Below are positions 5,537 through 7,314 of a stretch of DNA of 7,314 nt, piece after piece. The notes under the pieces are model-generated. The model ran no database searches. It had not been told where the DNA came from and saw only the letters and a list, made by a program, of their open reading frames with translations. Source of the stretch: Clostridiales bacterium (lineage in GTDB: Bacteria > Bacillota > Clostridia > Christensenellales > Aristaeellaceae); assembly GCA_022776785.1 (NCBI GenBank), contig JALFHA010000328.1, forward strand, positions 1 to 7,314, in the 5' to 3' direction. Positions within the stretch are counted from its first letter, which is position 1. Each line of letters begins with the position of its first letter. Position numbers and translations under genes: made by a program.

Positions 5537-6184
5537 TCAGGTGTGGAAGCAGCGCTGGATCGCCCGGTTGCTGCCCAACACCAGCACGGTCTCCCGGCCC
5601 GTAAAGCGCGTGCTCGGGGTGACGTCGATATTCAGCTGCCCATCGCTCTTCACCGCCAGCAGATTGATGGCATAGCGCCTGCGCACATCCAGCTCGCCGA
5701 CGGTTCTGCCATGCCATGCCGGGGGCACGGAGACCTCCACGATGGCGTTGTCCCGGTTGAGCTCGATGTAATCAAAGATATGGTCGGAGCTGAAGCGGAT
5801 GGCCGTCCAGTTGGCGAGCTGCTTTTCGGGATAGACAACCTCGTCCGCTCCGTTGCGCAGCAGGAATTTGGCGTGGGTATCCCGAGCCGCACGCGAGACA
5901 ACCAGCTTCGCACCCTGCTCCTTGAGCAGCGAGGTCGTCTCCAGCGAGCTCTGAAAGCAATCGCCGATGGCGACGATGCACACGTCGAAGTTGCGCACGC
6001 CGAGCGACTCAATAAATGCCAGCTTTGTGCTGTCGCCGATCTGCGCGCTGGTGACATAGGGCAGCACGGCCTCCACGCGTTCCTCGTTCTGGTCAACCGC
6101 CATGACCTGATGACCCAGCTCGTTGAGTTTGATGGCGACATGCCGCCCAAAGCGGCCAAGACCGATCAGCAGGATGGATTTCAC
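5537..6184 (-). CDS. ktrA: KtrA/TrkA-type potassium channel gating subunit (RCK protein)
   Basis: A cytoplasmic regulator of K+ uptake that forms a ring on the membrane subunit and gates it on binding nucleotides. It is 215 residues long with one RCK_N and one RCK_C domain, as in KtrA (the classic TrkA is a tandem duplicate about twice as long). Seen: the Rossmann glycine motif GLGRFG at residues 8-13; the acidic residue ending strand 2 in AVDQNEE, which contacts the ribose; the GDSTK loop; the VVSRA strand; and a C-terminal RCK_C domain from about residue 135, with HGRTVGELDVRRRYAINLLA. In KtrA relatives the RCK_C domain can bind c-di-AMP; that is family knowledge and is not visible here. 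Start: GTG at 6184 lies 7 nt after AAGGGGAG (complement of 6192-6199) and gives the usual N-terminus. An in-frame ATG at 6205 would place this ribosome binding site inside the gene. It follows ktrB after 44 nt. Confidence 0.92.
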   Translation of the reverse strand: MKSILLIGLGRFGRHVAIKLNELGHQVMAVDQNEERVEAVLPYVTSAQIGDSTKLAFIESLGVRNFDVCIVAIGDCFQSSLETTSLLKEQGAKLVVSRAARDTHAKFLLRNGADEVVYPEKQLANWTAIRFSSDHIFDYIELNRDNAIVEVSVPPAWHGRTVGELDVRRRYAINLLAVKSDGQLNIDVTPSTRFTGRETVLVLGSNRAIQRCFHT

Positions 6185-6228
6185 AGCATTTCTCCCCTTC
6201 TCCATTCGTAACGCATGGCGTCAGGCGC

Positions 6229-7314
6229 TCAGCCAACGGTGATCTTCTCCTTGGGCAGCATCGCCGCATAGTGCTGCGTGCCGGACATTGCGGCAAACAC
6301 CAGCGTCAGCCCGCCCACGCGCCCGAAGAACATCAGCGCCATGAGGATGACGCGCGACGCGCTGCCCAGCCGGGGCGTGATGCCCAGCGTCAGGCCGACG
6401 GTGCCGATGGCCGAAGCCGTTTCAAACAGGCAGGTGTGCATCGGCAGTCCCTCGAGGGCGCTGATCGCCAGCGCGCCGAAGAAGAACAGCAGCAGATACA
6501 TCAGCAGAATCGCCACGGCGTCGCGCACCACGCGCTCCTCGATGCGCCGTCCAAAGCAGCGGATGGTCTCCCTGCGCCGGAAAACCGACACAGCGCAGAG
6601 CACCAGCACGGCCGCCGTCGTCGTCTTGAAGCCGCCGGCCGTCGAGCCGGGCGCGCCGCCGATGAGCATCAGCAGGATCATCAGGCTCTGGCCATGCTCG
6701 CTCATCGCCGTCAGGTCTGCGGTATTGAAGCCTGCCGTCCTTGGCGTGACCGCCTGAAAGGCCGACAGCAGTACGCGCTCACCGGCGGATTTCTCCGCCC
6801 ACGCGCCGCCGGAAAACTCAAAGACGTACAGATAGACCGCCGGCAGCACGATGAGCAGAATCGTCATGGAGAGCACCACCTTGCTCTGCATCCGGTAGGC
6901 GTGCAGCTGGCTGCGGTGCGTGCCGACGTCCTCCCACGTCAGAAAGCCGATGCCCCCGACGATGATGAGCGCCATCACCGTCACGCAGACGATGGGATTG
7001 GCCGCGTAGCCCATCAGCGACACATACGGCTCCTGCGTACCCATCAGGTCAAAGCCTGCGTTGCAAAACGCCGAAACCGAATGGAACAGCGCCATCCACA
7101 GCCCCCGCCACAGCCCGTATTCGCGGCAGAACACCGTCGAAAGAGCCGCAGCGCCAAGCAGCTCGATGAGCAGCGTCGTGCGCAGGATGAAGCCCGTCAG
7201 CTTGACGATGCCGCCGACATGGTGCGCGGAAATGGCCTCCTGCATGGTACTGCGCTGCATGAGGCCGATTTTCCGGCCTGAGATCATCGTGATGGTGACG
7301 GCGATCGTCACCAC
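6229..7314 (-). CDS. ktrB: KtrB/TrkH-type potassium uptake channel subunit, N-terminus off window
   Basis: The 361 visible residues run from the right window edge to TGA at 6231-6229. KtrB proteins are about 440-490 residues, so roughly the first quarter, with pore repeat 1, is missing. The protein is a four-repeat membrane K+ (or Na+-coupled K+) translocating subunit that works with the RCK protein encoded next. Seen: pore loop 2 with SAFCNAGFD (81-89); loop 3 with TPRTAGFNTAD (190-200); loop 4 with SAIGTVGLTLG (301-311), each with the conserved filter glycine; and GGAPGSTAGGFKTTT after loop 3, the flexible intramembrane gate region of the family. Between them are several strongly hydrophobic helices, for example at 45-60, 104-124, 146-165, 210-220 and 265-285. 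The C-terminus ends KEKITVG. No true start can be given: the GTG at the edge is simply where the window ends. Confidence 0.92.
   Translation of the reverse strand: MVTIAVTITMISGRKIGLMQRSTMQEAISAHHVGGIVKLTGFILRTTLLIELLGAAALSTVFCREYGLWRGLWMALFHSVSAFCNAGFDLMGTQEPYVSLMGYAANPIVCVTVMALIIVGGIGFLTWEDVGTHRSQLHAYRMQSKVVLSMTILLIVLPAVYLYVFEFSGGAWAEKSAGERVLLSAFQAVTPRTAGFNTADLTAMSEHGQSLMILLMLIGGAPGSTAGGFKTTTAAVLVLCAVSVFRRRETIRCFGRRIEERVVRDAVAILLMYLLLFFFGALAISALEGLPMHTCLFETASAIGTVGLTLGITPRLGSASRVILMALMFFGRVGGLTLVFAAMSGTQHYAAMLPKEKITVG

Noticed and set aside
6271..7281. A 336-codon + strand frame opposite ktrB.
   Set aside because: It is His/Arg/Gln-rich shadow sequence of a membrane protein gene, which has all the expected pore motifs on the other strand.

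Overview
The window looks like chromosomal DNA from a GC-rich Firmicute of the gut Clostridia type (Oscillospiraceae/Christensenellales-like). This is an inference from the AGGAGG-type ribosome binding sites, frequent GTG starts, GC-rich codon use, a Ktr-type potassium transporter and a clostridial-style KdpD. No taxonomic marker gene is present.

Left part (2-904, + strand): the C-terminal ~300 residues of a choloylglycine hydrolase / linear amide C-N hydrolase family protein, cut by the window edge. Middle part (905-2002): about 1.1 kb without an intact gene. It holds a GC-rich stem-loop (1044-1078). It also holds an AT-richer, hairpin-dense element (about 1170-1502) with a plausible + strand promoter and an intrinsic terminator, which is a candidate non-coding RNA or repeat element. 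Next to it is a broken minus-strand gene for a secreted SH3b-domain protein: its RBS and signal peptide are intact, then comes an in-frame TAG and a lost C-terminus. Last is a large stem-loop (1924-1984) just past the end of kdpE.

Right part (2003-7314, all minus strand): a compact potassium-homeostasis operon read right to left. The order is ktrB/trkH (TrkH-type K+ channel subunit, N-terminus off the window), ktrA/trkA (RCK gating subunit), a 56-residue single-span membrane protein, kdpD (sensor kinase) and kdpE (response regulator). No kdpFABC is present in the window. The KdpDE pair is therefore physically coupled to a Ktr/Trk uptake system and may sense K+ or turgor to control it.

The points most worth a second look are the structured element at 1170-1502, the small membrane protein between ktrA and kdpD, and the altered Walker B region of KdpD (Asp-Glu replaced by Gly-Gly). 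Nothing here amounts to a clearly new defence or mobile system.
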